A DNA stretch of 64,000 nucleotides from NCBI GenBank assembly GCA_017617495.1, contig JAFZWD010000050.1, positions 1 to 64,000 on the forward strand. Direction: 5' to 3'. The notes under the pieces were generated by a model that was given only the letters and a program-made list of their open reading frames with translations, did not search any database and was not told where the DNA came from. The first letter of the stretch is position 1. Every line of letters begins with the position of its first letter. The translations under genes were made by a program, and so were the position numbers. The stretch is from Bacteroidales bacterium. Lineage in GTDB: Bacteria > Bacteroidota > Bacteroidia > Bacteroidales > UBA932. Of the stretch, positions 9,028-18,700 are shown in pieces.

Positions 9028-11264
9028 ATGAATACTATCGGGCGGGTGCCGAGCTTTGTGATGTCCTTCAATTTCTTCGGGAATTTGTCGCTCCCCGCTG
9101 ATATGTCGAAACAGTAAGCCCAGGCCCAGTCGACGGAATAGCCGCTTGGCGGCGTGTATTTATCCTTACTGTAATTTGCCAGCCAGTATGGGCCTGCCAG
9201 GACATCCGCGCAGGAAGATGAAACATTCCTTGCCCTGGTGATGGATGTCTTGACGATATCCAGGACATGTTCCAAATTCCGCATATCGGACTTGAGAGGC
9301 ATAACCCAGCCGGTGGAACCATACTGCGAACCCGTCGCCTTGCGAAGCGGACAGCTGCCGGATTTGCCTGCATTCTCGGTGAGGCCGTCGTAGTCGTTGT
9401 AATTGTCCACGGAATAGATGGCCTTTACCCTGTTGGATTCGCTAACCTTGGAATTCCACCACCTTAGGCCTTCGTAAACCAGATAGGAACTGCTGTTAGC
9501 ACTTTCCTTGGGCGGTTGGCCATAAGTGGACGAATTCCAGTTGGCGCCAGCCTCTATGTCGAAATACCCCGAGCTCCACTCCCAGGTATATGTGCCGGCC
9601 TTGGGATCTTTAGCGGAAATTACAGCGGCGTGGGCCAGATGGCCGTCGGTGTATGCCCAGTTCTCGGTGCCGTAGTAGCGGAATCCGCGCAACTTGATGC
9701 CGTTCACATTGTTATATTCGGAAGTTACTTGATATACTATTCCAATAAGTTCCGATGATGAAAGGGGGCTGCCAGAATCGCGGCGGACCCAGGAATAATC
9801 GGGGCCGTCGGCGCGGAGTCCCCCGTCGGAGTAATAATAATACACCCTGTTGGCGTCGTTTTTTACATAATAGACATAGTCTCCTACCTTGATGTCGGTA
9901 CTGCTGTAGGCATCCACCTGGAATGTCCAGGTCGCCGTCTTGTTGTTTATCCAGGAAGCAATCTGGATTTGGTCAGATGTGCTCTTGGAGCCGTATATGG
10001 AAGTGTCGAACTCAATTTTGGAGGAGCTGGTGCGAGTGTTGGTCACAGTGACGTTTTCGAGGTCGGGGGTACCGTTCGAAGTGTACGAGCTGGTGTTGAT
10101 CTTTATGTCGCAAAGCGCCTTGTCGGGCGTTGCCGTAATGCTGAGGATGTGGTTTTTGGTACCTGCCTTGAGCACGCTGCTGCCGTTCACTGCATTTCCG
10201 TCAATCTTGAAAGTGTATCCGGTAGGCTCATAGTAGGTATATACCGGCACTGTAATGGAGGACACTCCGGGAGTGCTGCACGAAACCGTAACATTGATGA
10301 CACTGCTACCTCCGAGAGGAGTGCCGCTCACGCTCAGTACGCCGTCCGAACTTACGCTCAGCACGCTGCTGTTGCCGGATTTGTAGGAAATGGATCCGGT
10401 GCTGGCGCCGTCCTTGAGGGTTCCGGTTTTGTCGATCTGGGTTTCAAGGTCGAAAGTCTTGCCCTTTACCAGGAGCACCTTGCCTTTGTCCACCATATTG
10501 TCGTTCGTGCTCTCGAGCCTGGGAACGCTTATTCCGTACACGTGGCCGCGTACATCCACGCCGAGGGTCCTGCTGCTTGCCGAGCCCTTCTTTGCCTTTA
10601 CGGTAAGGTTGGCGGTATGCACGTTGGTGGTCTTGTGGGTGGTGTTGGATTCTACGCTCACCGTAAGGGTGCCGACGCCGTTGTTCATCGCCCCCTTGGT
10701 AAACTTGACATCCTGGTCGTTGCAGCTGACGACTACATCTTCCCAGCCGGGTTTCTGCCCGGATTCGGAAGCGGTGAGCGTAACGGTAATGTCGACGCTC
10801 TCGCCCTTGCCGTCCGAGCCGAGGTCGCTGAGTTGCACGCTGCTCTTGCTCAGGCTTATATTCGAAATTGTAACGGCATTTATATACTCAAGCACTGTCA
10901 CGTTGCAGGTGGCCTTGACGCTGGGATCGTTTACCAGGCTGGCTGTAATTTTGGCGTTGCCCGGTGCAAGGGCCTGGATGGTCAGCCCCCTTGCATATGC
11001 TACACTCTCGTTGTCGCTGAGCACCAGCAGGGGAGTCTGCTTCTTTTCGTCCGTGACGGTAACCACGGGCTCCTTGGAATAATCCGGGCTCTTGCTCAGC
11101 GTAAGAGTCTGCTGCTCGCCTTCATAGAGGGTGATGGAAGGTTCGCTGAGGCTGATGGAGGTGGGGTCCTTGCGGTCGATCTCTTTCTTGGTCGAGATTT
11201 TCTCCTTTCCGCAGGAAACGGCCAGAACCAGCAGAGCGGCCATGGCCAGAAGAATCTTCTTCAT
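9024..11264 (-). CDS. Large surface lipoprotein with Ig-like (BIG2-type) repeats
   Basis: 746 residues. A lipoprotein signal peptide ends in LAVSC (lipidated Cys at about 18). Several bacterial Ig-like segments follow (for example SISLSEPSITLYEGEQQTL and ALAPGNAKITASL, and again near residues 130-380). The C-terminal 300 residues are rich in W, Y, G and S and have a CPLRKATGSQYGSTGW/GYWLANYS pattern that loosely recalls FISUMP or DUF1566 domains; this likeness is tentative. Probably exported to the cell surface. The gene starts 15 bases after the small RHH-like gene and is likely co-transcribed with it. Function is unknown; adhesion or glycan binding would be a guess. Confidence 0.75.
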   Translation of the reverse strand: MKKILLAMAALLVLAVSCGKEKISTKKEIDRKDPTSISLSEPSITLYEGEQQTLTLSKSPDYSKEPVVTVTDEKKQTPLLVLSDNESVAYARGLTIQALAPGNAKITASLVNDPSVKATCNVTVLEYINAVTISNISLSKSSVQLSDLGSDGKGESVDITVTLTASESGQKPGWEDVVVSCNDQDVKFTKGAMNNGVGTLTVSVESNTTHKTTNVHTANLTVKAKKGSASSRTLGVDVRGHVYGISVPRLESTNDNMVDKGKVLLVKGKTFDLETQIDKTGTLKDGASTGSISYKSGNSSVLSVSSDGVLSVSGTPLGGSSVINVTVSCSTPGVSSITVPVYTYYEPTGYTFKIDGNAVNGSSVLKAGTKNHILSITATPDKALCDIKINTSSYTSNGTPDLENVTVTNTRTSSSKIEFDTSIYGSKSTSDQIQIASWINNKTATWTFQVDAYSSTDIKVGDYVYYVKNDANRVYYYYSDGGLRADGPDYSWVRRDSGSPLSSSELIGIVYQVTSEYNNVNGIKLRGFRYYGTENWAYTDGHLAHAAVISAKDPKAGTYTWEWSSGYFDIEAGANWNSSTYGQPPKESANSSSYLVYEGLRWWNSKVSESNRVKAIYSVDNYNDYDGLTENAGKSGSCPLRKATGSQYGSTGWVMPLKSDMRNLEHVLDIVKTSITRARNVSSSCADVLAGPYWLANYSKDKYTPPSGYSVDWAWAYCFDISAGSDKFPKKLKDITKLGTRPIVFI

Positions 11265-11279
11265 ATGGTTAATTCAGTG

Positions 11280-11507
11280 TTAAAACAGTTTGGGGTGGTT
11301 TTCGTCGAGGGCCTGGAGGATGTGCTCCATAGTGGCCTGACGGATGAGGGCGCTGCGGGAGCGCACTCCGAAGAGTTTGCAGTACTGGTCGATAGCTGCA
11401 AGCTCCTTTTTGTTGAAAAACACGCTCTTGCGGGCGCTGCGCTTGAGGGCCGCCTTCTCCTTGTCGAGATAGCGCGGATCGATGCCGGATTTCTTTTTTG
11501 CTGCCAT
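11280..11507 (-). CDS. Small ribbon-helix-helix-like DNA-binding protein
   Basis: 75 residues from the chosen ATG at 11507. A very basic N-terminus (AAKKKSGIDPRYLDKEKAALK) is followed by SVFFNKKELAAIDQYCKLF and SRSALIRQATMEHIL. This is the strand-helix-helix pattern of RHH proteins seen in mobilisation accessory proteins and antitoxins. The upstream ATG at 11516 is rejected because the -7 promoter box covers it. The protein is followed after 15 bases by the Ig-like lipoprotein, so it may regulate that gene or simply share its transcript. Assignment rests on fold pattern alone. Confidence 0.6.
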   Translation of the reverse strand: MAAKKKSGIDPRYLDKEKAALKRSARKSVFFNKKELAAIDQYCKLFGVRSRSALIRQATMEHILQALDENHPKLF

Positions 11508-11513
11508 ATTCTG

Positions 11514-11521
11514 CAAATATA
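11514..11521 (-). promoter_or_regulatory. -7 box TATATTTG for the RHH gene
   Basis: Read on the minus strand, TATATTTG is followed by six bases (CAGAAT) and then ATG at 11507. It decides the start codon, since an in-frame ATG at 11516 overlaps the box. No convincing -33 element. Confidence 0.6.
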
Positions 11522-11621
11522 ATAAAAACGCATGATATTATGAAACAGGGCGTTCCGCCTTGCTTTTGTCAGAATAATTTGCTAAATTCAAACCGAAATT
11601 CGAGTATTACCTTATTAGCAG

Positions 11622-12899
11622 ATGAAAGCAAACCAAATCGATGTTGTGCTCGGCCTCCAGTGGGGCGACGAGGGCAAAGGCAAAGTCGTGGACGTACTGT
11701 CTCCTGATTACAAGATTGTTGCACGTTTCCAGGGCGGTCCCAACGCCGGCCATTCGCTGGTGTTCGACGGCACCGCATTCGTGCTCCACACCGTTCCTTC
11801 CGGCATCTTCCGTGAGGGCACTCTGAATGTAATCGGCAACGGCGTTGTAATCGATCCGGTTATTCTGATGGAGGAAATCGAGAATATCGAAGCCCGCGGG
11901 GTAAACGTGGACGGCCGTCTCTTCATCTCCAAGAGGGCCAACCTCATCCTTCCCACCCACAGGGCCCTGGATGCTGCAAGCGAAAGCGCGATGGGCAAAG
12001 CCAAGATTGGCTCCACCCTCAAGGGCATCGGCCCCACCTACACCGACAAGGCAGGCCGCAGGGGCCTCAGGGTAGGGGATATTCTTCTTCCCGACTTTAA
12101 AGAGAGATACGAGGCCCGCAAGGCCGCCCATCTTAAGACTCTGGCCCAGTACGAGGGCTTCGAGCTCAATATAGACGAATACGAAAAACGCTGGCTGGAG
12201 GCTGCAGAAGGCCTGAAGCGTTTCGAACTCATCGACAGCGAGGTGTTCATCAACCACGCGCTTGACGAGGGTGTTCCCGTTCTCGCGGAAGGAGCGCAAG
12301 GGAGCCTGCTGGACATCGACTTCGGCACATATCCCTATGTGACATCATCCAACACCCTTTCGGCCGGCGTCTGCATCGGCCTCGGACTTGCCCCTTCGCG
12401 CATTGGCAAGGTCTACGGCATATTCAAGGCATACTGCACCCGAGTGGGAAGCGGCCCTTTCCCGACCGAGCTCTTCGATGCCGACGGCGAGCAGCTCCGC
12501 AAGATTGGCCATGAATACGGAGCGACCACCGGCCGTCCCCGCCGTACCGGCTGGCTCGATATGGTGGCCTTGAAGTACTCCGTGATGATGAACGGCGTAA
12601 CCGACCTCATTATGATGAAGTCCGATGTTATGGACGGCTTCGACACCATCAAAGTGGCTGTGGCCTATAAGACCAAAGACGGCCAGCTGCTGGAGGACTT
12701 CCCGTACGACGGCGGCGCCGACATCGAGCCCGTGTACCGCGAATTCCCCGGCTGGAAGACCAGTCTCGGCGGCATGAAGTGCTACAATGACTTCCCGCAG
12801 GAATTCAAAGACTACATCAATTTCATAGAGGATTCAACCGACTGCCGCATCAAAATCGTGTCCGTCGGTCCCGACCGTGTTTCGACGGTAGTGCGCTAA
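11622..12899 (+). CDS. purA: Adenylosuccinate synthetase
   Basis: Converts IMP, aspartate and GTP to adenylosuccinate, the first step of the AMP branch. The N-terminal [14 protein letters not shown] motif (P-loop-like, with the catalytic Asp) is intact, as is [17 protein letters not shown]. The GTP-site region near the C-terminus includes [11 protein letters not shown]. 425 residues, normal. It is divergent from the RHH gene and convergent with purB: the TAA of purA and the TAG of purB share two bases. This opens the purine supercluster. Confidence 0.96.
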   Translation: MKANQIDVVLGLQWGDEGKGKVVDVLSPDYKIVARFQGGPNAGHSLVFDGTAFVLHTVPSGIFREGTLNVIGNGVVIDPVILMEEIENIEARGVNVDGRLFISKRANLILPTHRALDAASESAMGKAKIGSTLKGIGPTYTDKAGRRGLRVGDILLPDFKERYEARKAAHLKTLAQYEGFELNIDEYEKRWLEAAEGLKRFELIDSEVFINHALDEGVPVLAEGAQGSLLDIDFGTYPYVTSSNTLSAGVCIGLGLAPSRIGKVYGIFKAYCTRVGSGPFPTELFDADGEQLRKIGHEYGATTGRPRRTGWLDMVALKYSVMMNGVTDLIMMKSDVMDGFDTIKVAVAYKTKDGQLLEDFPYDGGADIEPVYREFPGWKTSLGGMKCYNDFPQEFKDYINFIEDSTDCRIKIVSVGPDRVSTVVR

Positions 12900-14188
12900 A
12901 TGCCCACCCTGCCGAAAATGTAATCCACGTTCTTGAAGTAATAATCGAGGGTAAAGCACCCGTCCAGTTCCTCCGGCGTAAGCAGGGAGGTGACTGCGGC
13001 GTTTTCGCCCAGGAGAGTCCTGTAGTCAAGATTCTCGGTCCAGGCCTTCATTGCCACGGGCTGCACGGTGTCGTATGCCTGCTCGCGGGAAAGACCCTTT
13101 TCGATGAGTGCGTTCATAACCCTCTGGGCGAAGATTACGCCCTTGGTCTTGTAGATATTCGCGAGCATATTCTCGGGATATACCACGAGGTTCTCGAGTA
13201 TGCCTTTGAAGCGCGTGAGCATATAATCCAGAAGCTCGGTGGCGTCGGGCAGAACTATGCGTTCGGTGGATGAATGTGAGATGTCCCTTTCGTGCCAGAG
13301 GGCCACGTTCTCGTAAGCGGTAGCCATATAACCGCGCATCACGCGCGCGCATCCGCAGATATTTTCGCTGCTGATGGGGTTGCGCTTGTGAGGCATTGCG
13401 CTGGAGCCTTTCTGCCCCTTGGCGAAGGCTTCTTCCGCTTCGCGGATTTCGGTGCGCTGAAGGTTGCGCACCTCGAATGCCATCTGCTCGAGGGTGGCTG
13501 CTATAAGCGCGAGCGTGCCCACGTAGCAGGCGTGCCTGTCGCGCTGGAGAACCTGCGTGGAGATATCTGCAGAGGCGATTCCCAGCTTGCCGCAGACATA
13601 ATCCTGGATGAACGGTGGGATGTTGGCGAAGTTGCCGACCGCGCCGCTCATCTTGCCGGCTTCCACTCCCGCCGCGGCCGCTTTGAAGCGCGCTATATTG
13701 CGCTTCATCTCCTCGAACCAGAGGGCCCATTTGAGGCCGAAGCTGGTGATGTCCGCGTGGATGCCGTGGGTGCGGCCAATGCAGGGCGTGCTCTTGAATT
13801 CCTTCGCGCGCTTGCGAAGCACTTCCAGAAAATCTTCGAGGTCCTTAAGGAGAATGGCGTCGGCTTGCTTAAGAAGGTAGCCGTTGGCGGTATCCACCAC
13901 GTCGGTGGAGGTGAGGCCGTAATGCACCCACTTGCGCTCGGGTCCGAGGCTTTCGCTGACGGCACGGGTGAAAGCCACCACGTCATGACGCGTCTGCTCT
14001 TCTATCTCCTTTATGCGGGGGATGTCGAAGCGGGCTCCTGCCCAAAGTTTGGCGACATCTTCCTTCGGGATGACCCCGAGCTCGCTCCAGGCTTCGCAGG
14101 AAAGGAGTTCTACCTTGAGGTATGCGTCGAATTTGTTCTGCTCGGACCAGACGTCCCGCATTACTTTTCTGGAATAGCGCTCAATCAT
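12896..14188 (-). CDS. purB: Adenylosuccinate lyase
   Basis: Cleaves SAICAR to AICAR and adenylosuccinate to AMP, so it serves both the IMP pathway and the AMP branch. The fumarase/aspartase superfamily signature is clear ([15 protein letters not shown]), with [14 protein letters not shown] and [13 protein letters not shown] earlier. The start at 14188 ([13 protein letters not shown]) is chosen over an ATG at 14218 because it leaves a one-base gap after the purC stop instead of a 29-base overlap, and it matches where the family normally begins. 430 residues. Transcribed with purC on the minus strand. Confidence 0.95.
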   Translation of the reverse strand: MIERYSRKVMRDVWSEQNKFDAYLKVELLSCEAWSELGVIPKEDVAKLWAGARFDIPRIKEIEEQTRHDVVAFTRAVSESLGPERKWVHYGLTSTDVVDTANGYLLKQADAILLKDLEDFLEVLRKRAKEFKSTPCIGRTHGIHADITSFGLKWALWFEEMKRNIARFKAAAAGVEAGKMSGAVGNFANIPPFIQDYVCGKLGIASADISTQVLQRDRHACYVGTLALIAATLEQMAFEVRNLQRTEIREAEEAFAKGQKGSSAMPHKRNPISSENICGCARVMRGYMATAYENVALWHERDISHSSTERIVLPDATELLDYMLTRFKGILENLVVYPENMLANIYKTKGVIFAQRVMNALIEKGLSREQAYDTVQPVAMKAWTENLDYRTLLGENAAVTSLLTPEELDGCFTLDYYFKNVDYIFGRVGI

Positions 14189-14189
14189 A

Positions 14190-15137
14190 TCAGCGGATGG
14201 TTTTGAGGAAGTTGTCAATATTGCGGGCGATGCGCGCCTCGGGATCTTCTCCCTCGGCCTTCTTGAAGGCTTCGCCGGTGATGTTTTCGTAAAGCTCGAT
14301 GTAACGGTCGGTGATGCCGGATACCACGTCGGGAGTCATCTCGGGCACCTTCTGGCCTTCCTGGCCCTGGAAACCGTTGGCCATCAGCCACTCGCGCACG
14401 AACTCCTTGGAAAGCTGCTTCTGATGCTCGCCCTTTGCAAGTCGCTGCTCGTAGCCCTCGGCGTAGAAATAGCGGGAGGAGTCGGGGGTGTGGATCTCGT
14501 CCATCAGCACAATCTTGCCGTCGGCGCGGCCGAACTCGTATTTGGTATCCACCAGGATGAGGCCCCGCTTTGCGGCGATGCGCGTGCCCTCTTCGAACAG
14601 GGCGAGGGTGTATTTCTCGAGCTGGGCGTATTCTTCGGCGGGAACGATGCCTTCGGCAATTATCTCTTCGCGGCTGATGTCGCGGTCGTGGCCTTCGCTC
14701 TCCTTGGTCGTCGGGGTGATGATGGGATGGGGGAGCTTCTCGTTCTCGCGCAGGCCTTCGGGCAGGGGAACTCCGCAGAGGCTGCGCTTGCCGGCCTTGT
14801 ACTCGCGCCAGGCGTGGCCGGCGAGATATCCGCGCACGACCATCTCCACTTTATAGGGCTCGCAGAGGCGGCCTATGGTGACCATCGGGTCCACTTCGGC
14901 GATTTTCCAGTTGGGAACTATGCCGGAAGTGAGGTCCAGGAACTTGGATGCAATCTGGTTGAGAACCTGTCCCTTGCAGGGGATACCCTCGGGGAGGACA
15001 ACGTCGAAGGCGGAGATTCTGTCGGTTGCCACCATTACCAGATATCCGCCTTCCAGAGTATATACATCGCGTACTTTCCCGACATACTTGGAGATTTGCC
15101 CGGGAAGATGCAAATCCGTTTTGACCACTGCTCTCAT
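14190..15137 (-). CDS. purC: SAICAR synthetase, long type (first of two PurC proteins)
   Basis: Phosphoribosylaminoimidazole-succinocarboxamide synthase: joins CAIR and aspartate using ATP. 315 residues, like the longer yeast ADE1-type form. Motifs: [11 protein letters not shown] at the N-terminus, [41 protein letters not shown] and TPDSSRYF. The start at 15137 is chosen because upstream ATGs lie beyond the promoter box at 15165-15172. It heads a purC-purB minus-strand unit. A second, shorter PurC of a different type is encoded at 19.5 kb; see findings. Confidence 0.94.
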   Translation of the reverse strand: MRAVVKTDLHLPGQISKYVGKVRDVYTLEGGYLVMVATDRISAFDVVLPEGIPCKGQVLNQIASKFLDLTSGIVPNWKIAEVDPMVTIGRLCEPYKVEMVVRGYLAGHAWREYKAGKRSLCGVPLPEGLRENEKLPHPIITPTTKESEGHDRDISREEIIAEGIVPAEEYAQLEKYTLALFEEGTRIAAKRGLILVDTKYEFGRADGKIVLMDEIHTPDSSRYFYAEGYEQRLAKGEHQKQLSKEFVREWLMANGFQGQEGQKVPEMTPDVVSGITDRYIELYENITGEAFKKAEGEDPEARIARNIDNFLKTIR

Positions 15138-15164
15138 CTGTTGAAAAAAAGTTAATTGACGAGT

Positions 15165-15172
15165 ACAAAGAT
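15165..15172 (-). promoter_or_regulatory. -7 box TATCTTTG for purC-purB
   Basis: On the minus strand TATCTTTG lies 27 bases before the purC ATG, giving a short leader. It is back to back with the purE promoter box 26 bases away, so this 87-bp gap is a compact divergent promoter region. Confidence 0.55.
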
Positions 15173-15198
15173 AACATACTTTTTTCAGATTCTTTTCG

Positions 15199-15206
15199 TA
15201 AATTTG
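15199..15206 (+). promoter_or_regulatory. -7 box TAAATTTG for purE-purL
   Basis: Exact TAnnTTTG match, 18 bases before the purE ATG at 15225. The plus-strand purine genes from purE to folD could be read from here, subject to the hairpin between purE and purL. Confidence 0.55.
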
Positions 15207-15224
15207 GACTTTGGTTTTAGTAGT

Positions 15225-15695
15225 ATGTATCAAGTCTCAATTATTATGGGCAGCTCCAGTGACTGGGAGGTGATGGCTCCCGCCTGCAGCACGCTCGAAA
15301 GCTTCGGAATAGCATACGACAAAAAGGTACTGAGTGCCCACCGCACTCCCGGCCCCCTTGCGGATTATGTCCGCGAATCGGAGGCTCAGGGATGCCGCGT
15401 GTTCATCGCCGGCGCAGGCGGAGCGGCACATCTCGCAGGAGTCATCGCCTCCTATACCGCCCTGCCCGTAATAGGGGTGCCGGTAAGGTCCAAGGCGCTT
15501 AACGGACTGGACTCCCTGCTGTCCATGGTTCAGATGCCATCGGGAATACCGGTTGCGACCATGGCGATAGACGGAGCAAAGAACGCGGCCCTCTTCGCCG
15601 TCTCCATACTGGCCCTGGAGGACCAGGCCCTGGCAGGCAGACTGCAGGACTTCCGCCAGCAGCAGAGCGACAAAGTACTGAACACCATAGTATGA
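15225..15695 (+). CDS. purE: N5-carboxyaminoimidazole ribonucleotide mutase, PurE class I type
   Basis: 156 residues. GSSSDWEVM at the N-terminus, the catalytic-His motif LSAHRTP, and the [13 protein letters not shown] and [21 protein letters not shown] motifs are all present. Class I PurE rearranges N5-CAIR, made by PurK, to CAIR. No purK is visible in the window, so it is either elsewhere or this PurE acts differently. The ATG at 15225 is preferred because upstream in-frame starts lie at or before the promoter. Followed by a strong hairpin and then purL. Confidence 0.92.
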   Translation: MYQVSIIMGSSSDWEVMAPACSTLESFGIAYDKKVLSAHRTPGPLADYVRESEAQGCRVFIAGAGGAAHLAGVIASYTALPVIGVPVRSKALNGLDSLLSMVQMPSGIPVATMAIDGAKNAALFAVSILALEDQALAGRLQDFRQQQSDKVLNTIV

Positions 15696-15700
15696 CCGAA

Positions 15701-15735
15701 TGCCCACCTCCCGCAGGTGGGCATATACTTTTATA
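15701..15735 (+). terminator. Hairpin with U-rich tail between purE and purL
   Basis: Perfect 9-bp stem TGCCCACCT (15701-15709) and AGGTGGGCA (15715-15723) with a 5-base loop, followed by TATACTTTTATAT. It looks like a rho-independent terminator but ends only a few bases before the purL ATG at 15739, so partial termination or attenuation of purL is possible. Confidence 0.6.
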
Positions 15736-15738
15736 TAA

Positions 15739-18700
15739 ATGAGCAACAAGCGTTTATTCGTAGAAAAACGGGAGCGGTTCAACGTGGAGGCCGAGAGTCT
15801 TCTGCGGGAACTGAACGAGAACCTTTCCCTTCGCATGAAGAGCCTCAGGCTCCTGAACGTGTACGACCTTTTCGGCTTTTCCGACGAGCTGGTGGAGAAG
15901 TGCCGTTACAGCGTCTTTGGCGAAACCGTCACCGACACCGTGTCCGACCATATAGACCTCGAGGGCAGGAAATACCTTGCCGTGGAGTACATCCCGGGGC
16001 AGTTCGACCAGCGGGCTTCTTCGGCGGTGGACTGCGTACATCTGGCGGAACCTTCGGCCGACATCCGCATCCGCAGCTCCCGTCTGCTCATATTCGACGA
16101 CGACCTCTCCGACGCCGACTTCGACCGCATCGCGCATTATTATATCAACCCCGTCGAATGCCGCCGCAAGGACCTGAGCGTGCTCAGGGAGAACGAGCAG
16201 GCGGACGTCAAGCCCCTGGAAGACCTGAGCGGCTTCACCGCGATGGGCGAAGACGCCCTCGTCCCTTTCTGCCGCAGCCACGGCCTGGCGATGAACGCCG
16301 ACGACCTGCGCGAGGTGGTGAATTATTTCAAGAAGGAGGGACGCGACCCTTCCGAAACCGAGCTGCGCATCCTCGATACCTACTGGAGCGACCATTGCCG
16401 TCACACTACCTTCACCTCTGAAATAGAGGAGATTACGGTGGACGATTCTTTCCTGCGCCCCGAGCTGGAGGCATCCCTGCAGATGCTGGACGGCATGCGC
16501 CGCGACCTCGGCCGGGAGCACAAGCCCCTTTGCCTTATGGAACTCGCCACCATCGGAGCCCGCTGGCTCAAGGCAAAAGGCAAGCTCGAAGACCTGGAGC
16601 AAAGCGAAGAGAACAACGCCTGCAGCATCTTCATAAATGCAAGCGTGGACGGCAAGCCCGAGAAGTGGCTGTTGCAGTTCAAGAACGAAACCCATAACCA
16701 CCCAACGGAGATAGAGCCTTTCGGCGGAGCTGCGACCTGCCTCGGCGGTGCAATCCGCGACCCTCTTTCGGGCCGTGCGTACGTATATCAGGCAATGCGC
16801 GTGACGGGTGCCGGCAATATCTGCGCGAGCGTGGCCGACACCATCCCCGGCAAACTGCCGCAGGCGATGATCAGCCGTAAGGCTGCCTCCGGCTATTCCA
16901 GCTATGGCAACCAGATCGGTCTTGCCACCACCCATGTGCGTGAGATCTATTCCGAGGGCTATACAGCCAAGCGTATGGAGATAGGCGCCGTCGTGGGCGC
17001 CGTCAAGGCGGAGAATGTGCGCCGCGAGAGCCCTGCCCCGGGCGATGTGGTGCTGCTGCTCGGCGGCCGTACGGGCCGCGACGGTATCGGGGGAGCCACC
17101 GGCTCTTCCAAGGAGCATACAGAGGCGTCCCTGGAGACCTGCGGCAGCGAGGTGCAGAAGGGCAATGCCCCGGAGGAGCGCCAACTCCAGCGCCTGTTCC
17201 GCCGTCCCGAAGCCACCCGCCTCATCAAGAAGAGCAACGACTTCGGCGCGGGCGGCGTGAGCGTAGCCATAGGAGAGCTTGCGGACGGCCTGGATATCTG
17301 GCTCGACCGCGTACCCGTCAAATACTCCGGCCTTAACGCCACTGAGCTTGCCATCAGTGAGTCGCAGGAGCGTATGGCAGTTGTTATAGAAGCTGCCGAC
17401 GAGGAGCGTTTCCGCGCCCTCTGCGCAGCCGACAATATCGAAGTTACCCACGTTGCCGAGGTGACTGCAACCGGCCGTATGCGTATGTACTGCGGCGGTA
17501 AGCTGGTCTGCGACCTGGCCCGTTCGTTTATTGACAGCGCGGGCGCAAAGCACTATGCAAAGGCGGCAGTTTCCGCCGTCGAGGATAAGGATCCCTTCCT
17601 CCGTGAGCACGCGGGCGTATCCCTCGAAGAGAAGATGCTCGGCGTGATGTCGTCCCCCAACGTGGCATCCCAGAAGGGCCTTGTGGAGATGTTCGATTCC
17701 ACCATCGGTCGTTCCACGGTGCTCATGCCTTACGGCGGCCTTCGCCAGACCACCGAAACCCAGGTCTCTGTGCAGAAGCTCCCGGTCGACGGCTATACCG
17801 ATACTGCCAGCGTGATGGCTTTCGGCTACAATCCCGACCTCGCAATGTGGAGCCCCTACCATTCGGCCGCCTATGCCGTGGTGGAGGCATGCACCAAGGT
17901 GGCGTGCTCCGGCGCCGACTGGAGCGGGATGCGCTTCTCCTATCAGGAATATTTCGAGAGGATGACAAAGGATCCCCACACATGGGGCAAGCCTCTTGCC
18001 GCCCTTCTCGGCGCGCTAAAGATGCAGCACGACCTCGGCCTGCCGTCCATCGGCGGCAAGGATTCGATGAGCGGCACCTTCGAGCACATTCACGTGCCTC
18101 CCACCCTGGTTGCCTTCGGTATTACTACGGTGGATGCCGGTACGGTAATCTCTCCCGAATTCAAGAAGGCGGGCAACCGCATCTATCTCCTTAAGCATAC
18201 TCCGCTGGCCGATTATATGCCCGATACGCAGGCTCTGGCCGCCAACTGGAACTGGCTGCGCCCGCAGATTGCCGCCGGCAAGGTGGTCTCTGCCTGGTCG
18301 CTGTCGTACGGCGGTGTGGCTGAAGCGCTTGTGAAGATGGCGATGGGCAATGCGCTCGGCGTCGATGTCCGCCTCCCTGAGAGCGGGCTCTTCTCACTAG
18401 GCTACGGCTCCGTCGTCCTCGAGGCCACGGATGCGCTCGATTTTGCCGCCGCCCATCTGCTTGGCACCGTCACCGAGGGCGGCATCTGCATCAACGGCTG
18501 CACCCTTTCCCTTGACAAACTTGAATCGGCCTACGAATCGCGATACTTTAAGGTATTTCCTCCTCGCGTGGAGATGCCCGATCAGGTCGGGCATGACGGT
18601 GGTGTCGGGCATGACGAAAACGTCATTGCCGGCTTGACCGGCAATCTCAGCGACGCGGCGCCTTTCGGCTCTGGCATTACCCGTCCCGGAGAAGCCATGG

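Noticed and set aside
15754..17979. 741-codon open frame opposite purL
   Set aside because: Shadow frame; purL on the other strand is certain.
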